56,500 bases of DNA, taken from positions 7,827,264 to 7,883,763 of the forward strand of contig NC_092583.1 of assembly GCF_037975245.1 (NCBI RefSeq). Reading direction: 5' to 3'. Numbering within the stretch: the first letter of the stretch is position 1; each line of letters starts with the position of its first letter. The translations under genes were made by a program, and so were the position numbers. The DNA is from Apostichopus japonicus. Lineage: Eukaryota > Echinodermata > Holothuroidea > Aspidochirotida > Stichopodidae. This document shows positions 24,223-36,345 of this stretch, piece after piece. Below the pieces are notes generated by a model. That model was given only the letters and a program-made list of their open reading frames with translations, was not told where the DNA came from and made no database searches.

Positions 24223-24430
24223 CTCTCTTAAATTCTTAGACTGAAATTTCAGTCTAAGGTTTGACTGAAATTTATTTCAGTCCATAAGACCGATTTCCAG
24301 ACGTTAAGACTGGAATTGGTTCCGAACGAAATTCAGCCTGCAATAGACTGAATGCAATACCCAATAACATCATTGTATTTTGTCACGTGCTCAATTTTAT
24401 TTCAGTCCATGCAAAGACTGAACGGTTTAA
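24223..24430. repeat. left terminal and subterminal repeats of element C
   Basis: The terminal repeat includes the 18-base perfect palindrome AGACTGAAATTTCAGTCT. Further half-sites follow: GACTGAAATTTATTTCAGTC, TTAAGACTGGAATTGG, AGACTGAATGC, ATTTCAGTCC and AAAGACTGAACGG. The gene's promoter and 5' leader must lie in or just after this block. Confidence 0.9.
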
Positions 24431-24574
24431 CCAATCCGGTCTGTCCAAATCAATGACGTGTTCCTAATCTACATTTGCCCTCGTACGTTGAATTGAAAGT
24501 CCATCTTAGACGAACAACCGAGAGAATATACGCTTCTTAAAAACTAGCCGCTTTTAAGTTTCCACGAGAATATA

Positions 24575-27500
24575 ATGGCAGAAACATTGAGAACGTGTTT
24601 GGCAAGTAAAGGATTTGCGGAAGAAGTTATATCATTGCTCGAAGGTAATATTAAAAAGCAGTTTTTAATCGATTCATACTCATAGTTATACTCAGTCATA
24701 GAGAGAGTGTATATTAACAAATATTATACTAGGCTATGCCTAGTACAGTTGTAGTACAGTAGGCTATAGCCTAGTATAGAAATACTATGGCCCAGTTTGG
24801 GGCCTAGGCTACACTACTGTCAGACTGTCGTACATGTATAGTCAGTATTGCCAAGTTCGGACACCCTAAGAAATACACGATTTCACCATGAAATCCTACA
24901 GGAAGAGCCAAATTTCACCAAACACTATAAAGCTACAGTTATTTTCTCTCCAAAATGACCCGTGTGCAAGAAAGTACTTACATATTTGTCAATAAAATGA
25001 CGGAGATCTATGAAGTCTGTTATAATTACTGAAAGAGCAACTGCGCCACCAATTTTATCACCAGCGCAACACTGTAGGTTGGGTGTCCGAACTTCACAAT
25101 ACTCTAGCAAAGAAATACCAGTTCCACAATAACGAAGAATCTTCTTGGAATACAAAGTAAAAACAGTTTGCAGGAAAGAAAGTTAGGCCGTGTATCTTAC
25201 TATAACATATTTCTCCCACCATGTCCAGTATATTTTCATGTGATTTATACGAGAAGATTTAGTTTTGGGGTGTTTCAAGGCTTAGGTGTCCGAACTTCGA
25301 AGTGACCATACTACGTCTATTGTGGCACTGGTTACGAGTAGTGTAGGCCTAGTCAAATTTTACTAAATTTTACTAAGTTAGGCTAGCCTAGTCAGAGAGT
25401 GCCAACTTTAGGTTAAACAAAATTTTTTTTTTTTAAATTAATGGGTGCTGGTTAAAACGAAAATAGGCTTAGCCTAATATTAGGCCCCTAACGTTAAGCC
25501 TAAATGATTTTTTTTAAAGAAAATTTATTCCTACCCTGCAGGCTGCATACAAGTTTACTTAGCCTAAGTGAAAAGGTAGTGGCTATTTACCAGGCCGTTA
25601 GGCACTGGTGCTATAGGGCTCAGTACGGTTTCTACTTGGTCACTTGGTTAGGTCACTTAACATAAGAGTTAAAGGAGAAATACTAGATTTTTCACTTCTT
25701 TTATTGTGATTTAAAAGAAAAGTACTGGAAAAAACTTTTTCTTTGAATATGTTTCAAATAAATGCCTAACACATCAAATTAGTAGCAAACAAAAATAATA
25801 ACACATTTCCATACCCATCTTAAATAGATGTATATTTTATGAACTAACAGTAAGAAAGTAATAGAATTTCAACTACCAAAGTACGCTATCTCTAGGTGCA
25901 TACATATTATAATTCTACAGTATTGTACTGTAAATTTTTATGTTCCTGTTTTTCTCTTTGATATACTGTACATGTGCGTACAAAATTTCAAAACATAGTC
26001 TAGTCAACATTGAAGTTGGCACATACTCTTTGCTAGATGGTACTGTGCAGTGCATACAGTAATGTTATATTCATATTTATCCAGTTCTGTACTTGCAGAA
26101 ATTTAATGTACAGTAATCAAGACTTTATTATAGGTGATTATCACACTAGCAATGCTAACAATACAGATTGCTAAACAAAATGCAAGAATATGAGAATTCT
26201 TTTATTTATGTTACACTCTCTTTTCAGAACACACCATGGCATCACAATTCTAAGGAATGCACAACACAGCAAATAACATTCAAGTACAGAAAATACATGA
26301 ATTCTTCGGATTTTAATAGCAAATACTTCAGTATCTTTCAGCGTAGTGTTTAGTGACTATTAACACTTAACTAAATTACTGTAAAAGAAGTTCACTGCAA
26401 CTGCGAGAATGGGATATACTTGTGTTTTATGCCAAGAACATATTTTGGGGGGTACTAGAGAGCTGGCATATCATTTGCATGCATTGCATCCAGTTGGAGG
26501 CTCTGGGCAAATCCTTATATGTGGCCAAGATGGCTGTTTGAAGACATTTACCTTAATGAATTCTTTTTTGCGACACATTAGAATGACACATGCACCTCAT
26601 GCTGAAGATCATGAACAACACGTTTTGAAGTGGGAGTAACTTCCTTTGGGGTGCGAAGAAAGCTGCACATTCTCATCAGGCAACTATGTATTGATGATAA
26701 CACTGAATCGTCTTTGGTAAGTTCATTTGTGTATGTTCAAGACTAAAACTGTAATGGTACTTAAAACAAATGTTGTTTAGAAAATGCATAATTCACAATT
26801 CTCATCATTCTGTTTGATCACCTCTATTTAGTTGTATAGTTCTGCATTGTGGCATACATGTATTTTAATTTATATTATTTTGTTTTTAAATTATATTTAC
26901 CAAACATTGCAATTTTGTTAACAGAGTTCCTCTACTGCATCAGACAGTGACACACTTGTGACCCCAGAAGACTTTTCTCCAAATTCATCATCAACCCCAT
27001 GTAAGCAGAGAAGTGATATGTCAAAAGGGTGTTCAAAGTTTAATGCCAGTTACAGCTCTGCTACTATAACAGTAAGTACTGCTAGATATGTATTATTTTA
27101 TTAGCAGGTAACTGCAGCAACTTTTGCCAGAAAAATAGCCTAATTCTCAGCTCTACAGTAGTTGAGTCACTTTACCCTGCACCCCTCTTCTATATACTTA
27201 TGCAATTACCCATCTAGAAAACATTTTGGTCCTGTAGTCGCACCGGTCGCGTGGCACGTGATCAGATTACGTGTATTGAGCTCTTAAATTTGTACTTAAC
27301 TGGTTTACTTTCTATTCTTCATTTTTTCCTTCTTATTCTGAAGCGATTATTTGTTTGCTTGACAAAGTTCATTGCGCCACTTTGGGATCCTCAATGTGCC
27401 ACAAGTGGTGCATGTGCCGCAAGTGGAGAAACACTGAGTAGTGTATGATCCAGTAGTTTCTAATTGTTTACCATAATTTTTTCAGAACTTTGGTTTCAAA

Positions 27501-30500
27501 GAGACCATCACCAAGCATTCTGAGGGCAAAGAGGTAGCACAGGTTTTGGAAACTAACAAGGTTCTTTCCACCCGTCAACGACGCATTCTTGTGCGCATAG
27601 CAGTGGGTTGTCTAGTCGAGAAATGTGGTTTGTACGTATTTTGTTGTAGTCCATTGCTTTATGTTGATCTCATTTGTGTATATTAAATGTTTAGTTTTTT
27701 GGTTCAGATGCTATCACCATCAGAAACCTATCCCTCATGTGTAAGTATGTTATGCCTAGCTTGTAAACACGATATCTCTAGATCTGGTTCATGTGTTGTT
27801 ATACAGAGAGAGGCCATTTGAAAATGTGCCCTATTGTTTTTTGGTAATGATGTCATGCATATTAATGAAGGGGCGGGGTTTAACATAACTGGTCATGATG
27901 TCATGCATATTAATGAAGGGACGGGGTTTAACATAACTGGTTTAACATAACCAATCTGATTGAAATATGGTGTAAAAATGTTGAATCTCATTCAAATGCA
28001 TAGTGGGCGGGCTTAACGTGATTTTGGCTATAGAGCTTGTAAACACGAAATCTGAACTACCTTTGTCTATTTGTTTTCCCATCACTAAATGTTTAATACA
28101 ACAATAATATATTTCACATTTAAAGGTATCCAACAACTAACCAAAAAACCACTCTTGCCATGGAGATTGTGACGGTATTCCCCACCCTGCAAGACACAAC
28201 ACCAGGAATGAAAGGGCATGTAAGTACTATAAACATTTTATTTGACCGTAATCCAGTTTGTTCTAACCCCATAATAGGAAATTCTTAATTCTAGTTATGC
28301 ATATTTATAAACAGCCTTTCAATATTAAAGTTTATATACTTTCTGTGTGTGTTCATTTTACTGCAATTACAAAAATGCATCGTAGCATATTTTTGTAAAG
28401 CCATGGTTATGTACTGTTTTGGCTGATAAATCTTTTACCAAAGTTACTAGTGTAAATACCCTGCATGAATTTGTCAGTGTGCCGAAAGGTGCTTATCAAG
28501 CTTCTTAAAATTAGGATGCAGTAGAACTCGCCATTTTTTAAATTTCTGGCTCTGGCTGGAATTTTTTGTGGTTCTGGCCGGAACCACCAAAACCAAGAAA
28601 GTAATAAATAGGTTAAAAATAGCAATATTTCAGTTAACTAATGTGAATATTATGTAACATTATTCTCTTTTAAGACGACGTCATTCCTCTTAAAACGTCC
28701 CCACTCATCGACAATATTAAATGAAAGGGTAGGCCTTAGCAACATCATCGGTATAAATAATAACAAGCTGCTTGTTTATTTATTTTTTAGCATATTTGCT
28801 AACCCAAGGTTAAAGTCAAGGTTAACCTTTTGTTGACGCCTACGACAACGGCCGCAGAGTGATGTATGATTTGTTCCTTCTTTGCAGTCGAGACAAACTT
28901 GCTGTCAATAGTGAAAGTGTCTAATCAAGTGTACTGTATGCACTAACTTAAGGATAATTATATTGAAAAATGGTTTGAAAATCATGTTTCAATGCACATA
29001 GTGACATGACTGATATTGTTTTAGACATGTTTCTCAATATTTTACAGTTAAATCAGTCATACATATTTCACTCTAACTAACAAATGTAAAAAGTTCCAGT
29101 TCCGCTAGTTCTGGTTCCGACCGGAACTTAAAAATCTGGTTCTGGTGCATCCCTAATATTAGAATATAAATATATTTTGTTACAGGAGCATTATTACAAC
29201 AATGGGCAGGGATTCCTCGAGTATAGACTCAAAAATATCCGCTCAACTAAACCGCAAGCTGACCATATGCGGCAACGAAAAGGTCTTGTATCTGCATCTA
29301 ATCCAGATGGGCCTGGTCATTCTCTTGCTGAAGAGACGGATGAAATCATGGATAAGGTAGATATTTTATCAAATTGTTTATCATGTAAAGAATTTTTGAT
29401 GTTTTAGGTTTATCAGTATTAAAAAAATTGGTATGAATAAAGTTACTGGTATATCTATTGGTTTGGCAGCACTTAACATTAAGGCAGAAACAAAGAAAAA
29501 TTCGAGGCATTACTGAGACAAATTTCAAATTCCTTTAAATTATGTTTGTTTGTTCGGAGTTTAACGGCAAAGTTTAACGGCACCACGATAGTCCGAATGG
29601 AAAGGTGCCAATAGGTAAGTTTAGGAAATTAGGAAAATTGGAGTAAATTAGAGAAAAGTAAATTATAAGCACCAAAGAATGCCAATATTTATGGACAAAA
29701 TGAAAAATTATAATTATAAATTTTTCTAACTCCGAAAAACACAGTGAGACACTTTGTGGGTAGAAAAATGAAGGGAGGCCATTAGGGCCAGTGAGGGTGT
29801 ACAGTGTTAAAAGATTACCAGGGCATTCTAGACACGGTAGAATGCGGTGCATAGGTTGTGGGGAGACAGGTAAGTGGGGAACGAAGTAAATTTATAAATT
29901 TTTCATGATAATGCAGGTTCTGAGTTTATATTAAAGCCCCCTTGTTAAATGTTTTCCATGAGACCAACTGTGCTTGATGGAGCAGTAAGACCAAGTCTGA
30001 TTGATGGAGCAGTGAGAGCAATTCTTATTGATCCGTTGATGAGGCAGTGGTACTATTGACTCTTCATAATTGATGTAGTAGTGAAGCCCAACTGTGATTG
30101 ATGTTGCAGTAGGGCAACCACTGGTGTAACAAATTGTAACCTGATTTTATAATTATATTTGATTGTTTAGGTTAATTGGATGAAATACTCAGTTCCTAGT
30201 GAGAATCCATCTAAGCATCTCAACTTCTTTAAGGACCCTCACCACTACAAAAGGCAGTGGATGGAATCAGGCAGTAAGACAATTACGGAAATTTTACAGA
30301 AGTTTCCCAGATTTCAGGATATGCCTAATTTGGTAAGTTTCAGTTTTTAGATGTCTTGTCAAAAATGCCAGCCCTACGAACCATTGTCCATTTTTCACAA
30401 TTGACAGGAAAAGCAAGTGTTACATGACATGATGTACCTGGCTGCCTGCATGGGAGTCACCCATGTCTGGTTCTCTGAACACTGAAAACTTAAATTGGTT

Positions 30501-33500
30501 CACCGACTAACATAACGTTAGTCCATCTGGTGCCTCTCCCGACTAACATAGCCTTGGTCAGTTGCTATACCGACTAATTTATTCCTTAGTCAGTTGGATT
30601 TCTTAGTCGGTCATCTTAGTCCGTCAGCTTAGTCGATCAACAATTTCTTAGTCGGTAAATGTATATTAGTCAGTTACATTAGTTGGTGACATTAGTCGGT
30701 CTTTACCGACTAATTTATATGAGCCACCGACTAGTTTATAGCAGGTTTTACATTAGTCAGGATGGTGCCTCTCCCGACTAACCTTTCTTAGTCCGTATCG
30801 ACTGACTAGTTGCACCGACTAGATTCACTGAAAGAATTAAACCCGACTAGTTTCACTGACTAGCATCACTGAAAGAAAAGAGCGAAGAAGAAACACAAAT
30901 AATGTGTACGTTGGCAGTATTTATTTCTGATAAAACTTCTGATGTCTACAAAAGGCTGACTTTCGACAGATAGAGAAGAAATCACTGTAAATAAAATCTG
31001 AAAATCTGAGTTTTTTTCCAACAAAGTTAAGACAAGTTAATGGATCAAACATGAATCGCAAAAGTATAGCACTGCACAATAATGCAAAGTTGGATCTTGG
31101 GCAAGGGTTCCTCATGACTTTCCTTTTAAAGTGGTACCCCAAATCGACACCAGTTAAGTCTTCACGAACAAAGAGTGTTTCTCTTAACTACAAATGGCCT
31201 CCCACTTGTCTTCAGGAAGCCAAAATCTGCACCATTATTGACCTGTGAACAGAAAATATGATATACGTGTAAGCACAGATACAGATATAGCACATGATAA
31301 CTCACATTATCATAAACATACATTTACCTTAAAATTTTATAACATATTGGGAGGTATACATTTAAATCTAGGTCCCTCAAATTATAAGCCAGGAATAGCA
31401 GCTTTACCAAATTATTATTAGCTTTGCACAGCATAACACCAAGTTATTTCTCAAAACTTAATAATTATGTTAATCATGATAATAATGATCCCAATAGACC
31501 GGGATCCCAGAGGGTTTGGTTAGCTGGGAAGGTAACCAATTGCCTTGTACATCACAATGTTCACAGTGCATTCCTGTATATGAAACCAGACGACTGGCAA
31601 ACCGACTGTGGTGGGTGTGGCTGGGAGAGCAATTTTAAAGTCACCTGATAGCTAACCTAGATCAGTTGTCATGGTAACACATCAAAGTAAGTACAATATG
31701 TCAGGTATGGCCCCAAGAGCAACAAATGGCCATTGCCAGTAATTATTGGTGGTGGGGTACCCCTGCCAGTGATCTATATTTGACCCCTCAAGGCTGACCT
31801 AGGTCAGCTCATGAGGTAACCACTTGAAACCTACTGGAAAATGTTGGTTAGGGCTTCAGATACAACTGATGGGCATAATTATCTAAGAAATCTAAGAATC
31901 GATGCATATACATACACATAAACAGAATAATTTGAATTCGCGCAAGTGAACCCTGCACTACATTGGACAGTAAAAAAACGTGCAATTAGACCAAACTAAA
32001 CGTACTAAATTTTCCGTTACTTCTACATAAAATATCAATACAAATACAGCAACTTACTCTTTTGGCAGTATACTAAAAGCACATGTTATAATAACTTCAG
32101 ACTATCAAGCTTTCCTGAGAAAAAAAACGGTTAATACTTCTTACAGTAAACAAGTCGACCGTGAAGGAATGTCGCAACATGTGTTCAGCCGACTGTGACT
32201 GTACGTTTGAAGGTCTAGCCTTGCTTATTCAATATCACAAAGCCTACCCATTTAGATTCACATGGGAAATTACAGGAAATCTTTACCAAATGAGTGTAGA
32301 CTTCAAATAAACTATTGAGCCTTATAGTTCCAGCATTTGTTTGGGAATAAATTAGAAGATTATGTGCCACTGTTCAATCTAGCCCAATACACACATAACA
32401 CATTGTTAATTGGTGTTTAGAATGCACACTTTAGTGTTGAGAATGCACTGCAGTACCCAGTAGAAGCCTATAGGCTACTCACTGTCATTGCACTTGTGTA
32501 TTGCGAAACGCCAACGTGACAACGGTAGCGTTACACTAACCATAATACAGTACTAGTGCCAGTGGCCTAACAATTAACTTTAATTTTACCTTCTAGTTAA
32601 AGGAATAACAGGTAGGCCGATGATGCAGTTAATACCTCCATTCTTCTAAAGACCTTCTTGGGTGATTTACGGTTGAAAGTTGCTTAGAGTGATCGTATGA
32701 AACTATGCCAAGCCCAGCAAGCTGCCGTTGCCTCACGGTTTCCAAATTGAAGTGAATCGAATTGGGTTAAAATACATTAGTCCGTAGACACCGACTAAGC
32801 TACGATTATGGCGTAAATCGGGTGTCCGTATCGTTCTTAGTCCATGGGTTAAAATACCTTAGTCCGTCGCCACCGACTAAGCTGCGATTATATTTTCCTT
32901 AGTCAGTGTAAACTAACTAAGAAGCAGCGATGAAACGAAGATTTTTGCTAGTCCTGGTGCATTGACTAACGTTAAAGACTAATTTAACGTTAGTCCGTGG
33001 CAATATTGACTAGTTTATTTTTTCAGTGAACACTATTCGCGAAGAGAAGTGTGAAAAGGCAGTTTTCATTCATTTCCCCATCTTTCTCGTCCGTCCCCTG
33101 GTTAAGGTTGTTGTTGTGCGCCCCCAGGTTCCTGACTGTATCGCCTGACTATACTGGTATTAAATTTTAATTGTAAAGCTCATTGAGACCGGTTTTGGTA
33201 TATTGCGCTATATCAAGCATTTCTAATAATTATAATCTTCTATACAATCAATCAAGGGCATAGGAACCGGGGGGCTGGGGGCGCCAGCCCCCCCAGTGAA
33301 AAATATGGGGGGGGGGGGGGCGGAAGTATCATTCCGCCCCCCCGCTTCGCAAGTCAGAATACCCCTTTTTCATTTCCAAATGAGAAAAAAAATCTCATTT
33401 GGAGCACCAAATTGCATCTAAGGCCAGGTGAAAATGCAAAATTTTTGTAAAAATGGAGTGGGTGTTGAAGTGTGCTATATTGCACCAAATTGCATCTGAG

Positions 33501-35265
33501 GCCACCTGGAAATGCTAAAAAAATCCAAAGGGGAGGGGGAACCCCCTCCCCTTAGACCCCTCCCCCAGGTCGGCCATCAGTCTTCAGCCCCCCCCCCCCC
33601 ACTCAAAAGTACCTTCCTACGCCACTGCAATCAATAGATAACTGGAGAAGCAATATTCAGATTTGATGTGGTAAGTTTCATAATTGTGATACTAGAAAAA
33701 TCTCCTAGCATTCTGATTTGCAGTAATTAAATGTTTACATTTCTTCCAGATTAACGAGGAGTTTCGATTAATGTTTGCGGAATCCAGCGATAACTTCATT
33801 ACAAAGTGGGCTGGATACAGAGACCGCGTCATAGAAGTAGGAAAGAAAACCTCACCAGCTATTGCGAATATGATTGATGCTTTTGAGGAAACTGATAGTA
33901 GTAAGTTAAATTAGTATAGCTATCATATTTCAAAGTTTTCTTTGTATGCCTTTTTCTAGCTAACCAATCAAATAGTGATCACATATAAAGTGTTTTGGGC
34001 ATTTCCCCTTGGTAAGAGGCTGTAAAGTTCTCAATTTTATTCTTATTCTCAATTTGGGCAAATTATGCAATGAACCATAACTTTAAAAAATCAATATATC
34101 AATTACTTTGTAGTTTGTGTAATACAGAATTTTATATTTATTTGGATGTATAACTTATCTGGATTTTATTTAAAAGGGTTATTTATGGAATTGTGCCATT
34201 TGTTCAAATTAACTTGTACTATGATTTATTGCATTTAATTAACCACAGACTATGCCTTCGAGGTTATGTTTAAAACTTCAAACTCAATTTTCTTTTCAGA
34301 GGATATGTGTGCTTTATATACATTGATATATATACTGCACAGGTCAGTGACAATGTTAAAACAGAAGCAGCAGTCCACTAGCAGAGCAGGGGCACTGTTG
34401 TACTTCCTTCAGAACAAACCTGTGAGTATTTTATGACAATATACTGCATATTCCCTTATAAATGCTCAAAGCCATATAAACACCCCTGCATTTAATGGAA
34501 AAGTTATGGTTTTACAAAATTTACTGGGCTAAACAAGATGGAAAAAGTTTGTCTGGTGTAAATGGTTTTAAATGTAAAGCCAACCAATATTATTTATGCC
34601 ATTATTAGTAAGGAATAACAAAGATAGAGATGGAAAACGGTTGACTTATGAACCCTTCAGGTGTTTGAGATATACAGTTATTGATACTGAAGGTAGACTC
34701 TGTCAGTCTGTCCAGGGCTGTTATAACCAATTTTGTAAAGTTGTCTGTCCAGGGTTTGTGAATTTTTAGTGACATTCTAGGGAGATCATGTAAGAAGTTT
34801 AGTATGTGTGAAATTTTCTTCTAGTATGAATAAACTGGAAGTGTCATGGAAAAATCTGATTGGCAGTTTGCTTAATGTTCAGATGTGAATTTAATAGTAT
34901 GGAGTGAAATATACATATTTTTTTTTGTCATTTCTTCCTAGCTTGGCACGAGTATTGATGCTACTACTGCCGGGAAAGATGAAAAGTATGTACAACCGTA
35001 CATACTTTCACTCGGTCCTGCCCTAAATCCGTCGCAGTTCTTCATTGTGGTGGATAGAATTCCAATTCCTGCAGGAACCAATCTCATACAGGCTGTGGAT
35101 AGGTTATTTAAAGCACATTATGCTTTTAATGTGCATTATGCTTTGGCACTTCTTCAATTTTGGGAATTTTTAGCTGCCTTTTTATATGGAGTGATTCCTG
35201 CTACTTCAGTAAAGGCACCATTGCGTAGCTTGGCATCTAACATTAAACTAATTTCTCCTAAGTAG
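24575..35265 (+). CDS. SAMD3-like protein gene of element C (10 exons, ~490 codons)
   Basis: Proposed coding exons: 24575-24644, 26631-26716, 26925-27071, 27486-27631, 28126-28219, 29186-29356, 30171-30332, 33750-33900, 34300-34421 and 34942-35265. All junctions are GT-AG, all join in phase, and no stop intervenes before TAG, giving about 490 residues. The start (MAETLRTCLASKGFAEEV) and GVTSFGVRRKLHILIRQL at residues ~24-41 look like the first helix and last helix of a SAM domain; about 20 middle residues are missing, so an exon in the first intron may be unfound. Residues ~102-490 follow the SAMD3-like family: RQRRILVRIAV, YPTTNQKTTLAMEIV, FPTLQD, GFLEYRLKNIR, a WMKYSVPSENP segment, ILQKFPRFQDMPNL, then a hydrophobic C-terminal region with PYILSLG and FFIVVDRIPIPAG. 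Family members are multicopy, poorly characterised proteins of fish and invertebrates. Function unknown; residence in a TIR element suggests a role in its mobility or regulation. Confidence 0.75.
24853..25297. mobile_element. possible MITE in first intron of the SAMD3-like gene
   Basis: The ends AAGTTCGGACACCCTAAG and, inverted, AAGTTCGGACACCTAAG match with one indel; an extra copy of GGTGTCCGAACTTC sits inside at 25083. No clear target duplication and no coding capacity. A 76-codon minus frame within it has no motif. Confidence 0.5.
26409..26639 (+). CDS. C2H2 zinc-finger reading frame inside the SAMD3-like locus
   Basis: This 76-codon frame encodes two C2H2-type fingers: CVLC followed by a HLHALH end (residues ~5-26), then CGQDGC with HIRMTH (residues ~38-57). 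Zinc fingers of this kind occur at the N-terminus of some SAMD3-like relatives. It reaches a stop nine bases past the start of the proposed second coding exon, in a different phase. It could be an alternative first exon whose donor I cannot place, a separate small protein, or an ancestral N-terminus now out of frame by one indel. The cysteine and histidine spacing is intact, so the finger part is probably real. Confidence 0.6.
   Translation: MGYTCVLCQEHILGGTRELAYHLHALHPVGGSGQILICGQDGCLKTFTLMNSFLRHIRMTHAPHAEDHEQHVLKWE
27843..27956. repeat. two-copy ~54-bp tandem duplication in an intron
   Basis: The block TGATGTCATGCATATTAATG, then AAGGGGCGGGGTTTAACATA, is repeated once with a single change (GGGGCGGGG to GGGACGGGG). 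Each copy packs a CRE-like TGATGTCA, an octamer-like ATGCATATTAAT and a GC box. Possibly an internal regulatory element. Confidence 0.7.
28511..29156. mobile_element. probable hAT-type nonautonomous element in an intron
   Basis: The left end TTAGGATGCAGTAGAAC and the inverted right end TTAGGGATGCACCAGAACC match with a few changes and resemble the GGGATGCACC ends of known hAT families. GGTTCTGG/CCGGAACC words flank the interior on both sides. Target duplication not clear; no transposase frame. Confidence 0.6.
29540..29620 (+). repeat. repeat fragment with TTTGTTCGGAGTTTAACGG
   Basis: TTTGTTTGTTCGGAGTTTAA, followed by a second AAGTTTAACGGC, resembles SINE or LINE tails in marine invertebrates. 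It is too short and altered to place. It lies in an intron of the SAMD3-like gene. Confidence 0.3.
29963..30118. repeat. degenerate ~35-bp intronic tandem repeat
   Basis: About four copies of a phrase like GACCAACTGTGATTGATGG with AGCAGTGA, increasingly diverged. Noncoding. Confidence 0.6.
30480..33028. mobile_element. element B: 2.5-kb element with element-A core and different ends
   Basis: The ends read CACTGAAAACTTAAATTGGT and, inverted, CACTGAAAAAATAAACTAGT, with AA on both outer sides. Subterminal zones (30505-30880 and 32765-33010) are filled with ACCGACTAA/TTAGTCGGT words. Between them, about 30975-31095, 31130-31470 and 32140-32760 are close relatives of element A at about 9890-9995, 11665-11990 and 12700-13390 in the same order and orientation, while A's arrays are absent. 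It lies in the seventh intron of the SAMD3-like gene counting the proposed exons. The CACTG start recalls EnSpm/CACTA elements, but a clear 3-bp duplication is missing. Confidence 0.8.
31113..31235 (-). pseudogene. BEN-like exon fragment in element B
   Basis: Near-identical to the first half of the BEN core exon of element A, including the same in-frame TAA and the same GTTCACAG acceptor. It stops before the LSPMKL part; the rest of the exon and the last exon are deleted. The stop therefore predates the split of the two copies. Confidence 0.55.
33253..33627. mobile_element. 375-bp hAT-like element with 8-bp target duplication
   Basis: Identical CAATCAAT octamers (33245-33252 and 33628-33635) flank it. 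The ends CAAGGGCATAGGAA and, inverted, CAGTGGCGTAGGAA match at 11 of 14 positions. The inside has G and C runs and an inner CACCAAATTGCATCT repeat. Lies in an intron of the SAMD3-like gene. Confidence 0.85.
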
Positions 35266-35664
35266 CTTTTTAGAGTGGTGTTGCAAGTGTTTATTTGTAT
35301 GCTGTATTTTATTTTGATTTTGGGTCATGTAAACAATTATTTTGTTTATGTAAGCACCAGTACTATCAGTATTATAACTTAGTTTGGTACAATTCTGAAT
35401 TGTAATCCAGTCGGACAGTTTCCAAAAATGGTTCAATTACGAGAAATGGGTGTCAGAATGGTGTGGGTTGGGAAGAGATGGGGTTGGGAATAAGCAGCAG
35501 AAATGAAAACCCTGAAGGGTAGGTGGAAAGGTTGGGAGTTTAAAAATTGTGGGGGTTGGCAAGAGGTTGGAGTTTGGAAGAAGGGTGGTGTGGAAAGGAC
35601 CAACATTAAGCTTCAACGTCTTTCCAACTCTTACCTTCTTGCGATGCATGCATTTACCTTATAA

Positions 35665-36055
35665 CAGGGTTGTCCAACCTACGGCCCGCGGGCCACAGTC
35701 GGGCCCGCCGCAGGGTTGCGTCCGGCCCGTCAGAGGTGCTCTACGATGCGAAATTTTAGTGAGCAAATTTATTGATAACAATTTGAAGCTATTTAATCAG
35801 TCATTCGAACCTTCTGGGTCCAAAAAACTGCATACATGTCAGTTTGTGTGACACTCTCTCAACGGAGGGGAGGGGGCTGGACTTTATTCATCTGTTTTAT
35901 CAGGAAGGAAAATAAATCAGTGCGATCCGCGCGCAGTGCTCACAGTTTGCTGCCTTGGGCTTCGGGCAAAATATCGAGCGTAGGGTTTGTGCGGCCCCCT
36001 CCTTCTTCATAATCATTCCATGTGGCCCTCCTCTGCAAAAGGTTGGACAACCCTG
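35665..36055. mobile_element. hAT-type element, CAGGGTTGTCCAACCT ends
   Basis: Perfect 16-base inverted ends in a form typical of animal hAT (Charlie/Tip100-like) nonautonomous elements, then CGGCCCGCGGGCC on the left and TGGCCCTCC on the right. The flanks CCTTATAA and CCTTACAG agree at six of eight positions. Lies 400 bases after the stop codon of the SAMD3-like gene. Confidence 0.85.
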
Positions 36056-36179
36056 CCTTACAGTATAACATGTATGAGAAATATTTCAGTTGTTTTTATA
36101 CTTAACTTTTTATTTCGAAAATTGCATTCTCTGTACGTAAGTTGGTTGTAATATGTAAGCTGTCAATTGTAATCCATTC

Positions 36180-36345
36180 ATTGTCAGTCACTTTGCCAAA
36201 TGGCCTTTTCCAGTATTTGTCCATTGCCAGTCACTTTCCAAGTGGCGTTTGCCAGTATTCATCTATTGCCGGTCACTTTCCAAGTGGCCTATGCCAGCAT
36301 CCGTTCATTGTTGGTCACTTTCCAAGTGGCCTTTGCCATAATTTG
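36180..36345. repeat. 42-bp minisatellite, ~4 copies
   Basis: Units begin GTCACTTTCCAAGTGGCCTT and run through GCCAGTATTC to CATTGCCG. The period is 14 codons, so two frames stay open across it; the open frames are a by-product. Confidence 0.85.

Noticed and set aside
25519-25580. Missing middle exon of the SAM domain
   Set aside because: It has an acceptor, an open frame and a possible donor, but the exit phase does not fit the next exon and the residues are not convincing.
30480-33028. Firm assignment of element B to EnSpm/CACTA
   Set aside because: The ends begin CACTG, but the expected 3-base duplication is not seen (GAA against AAC) and no transposase is present.
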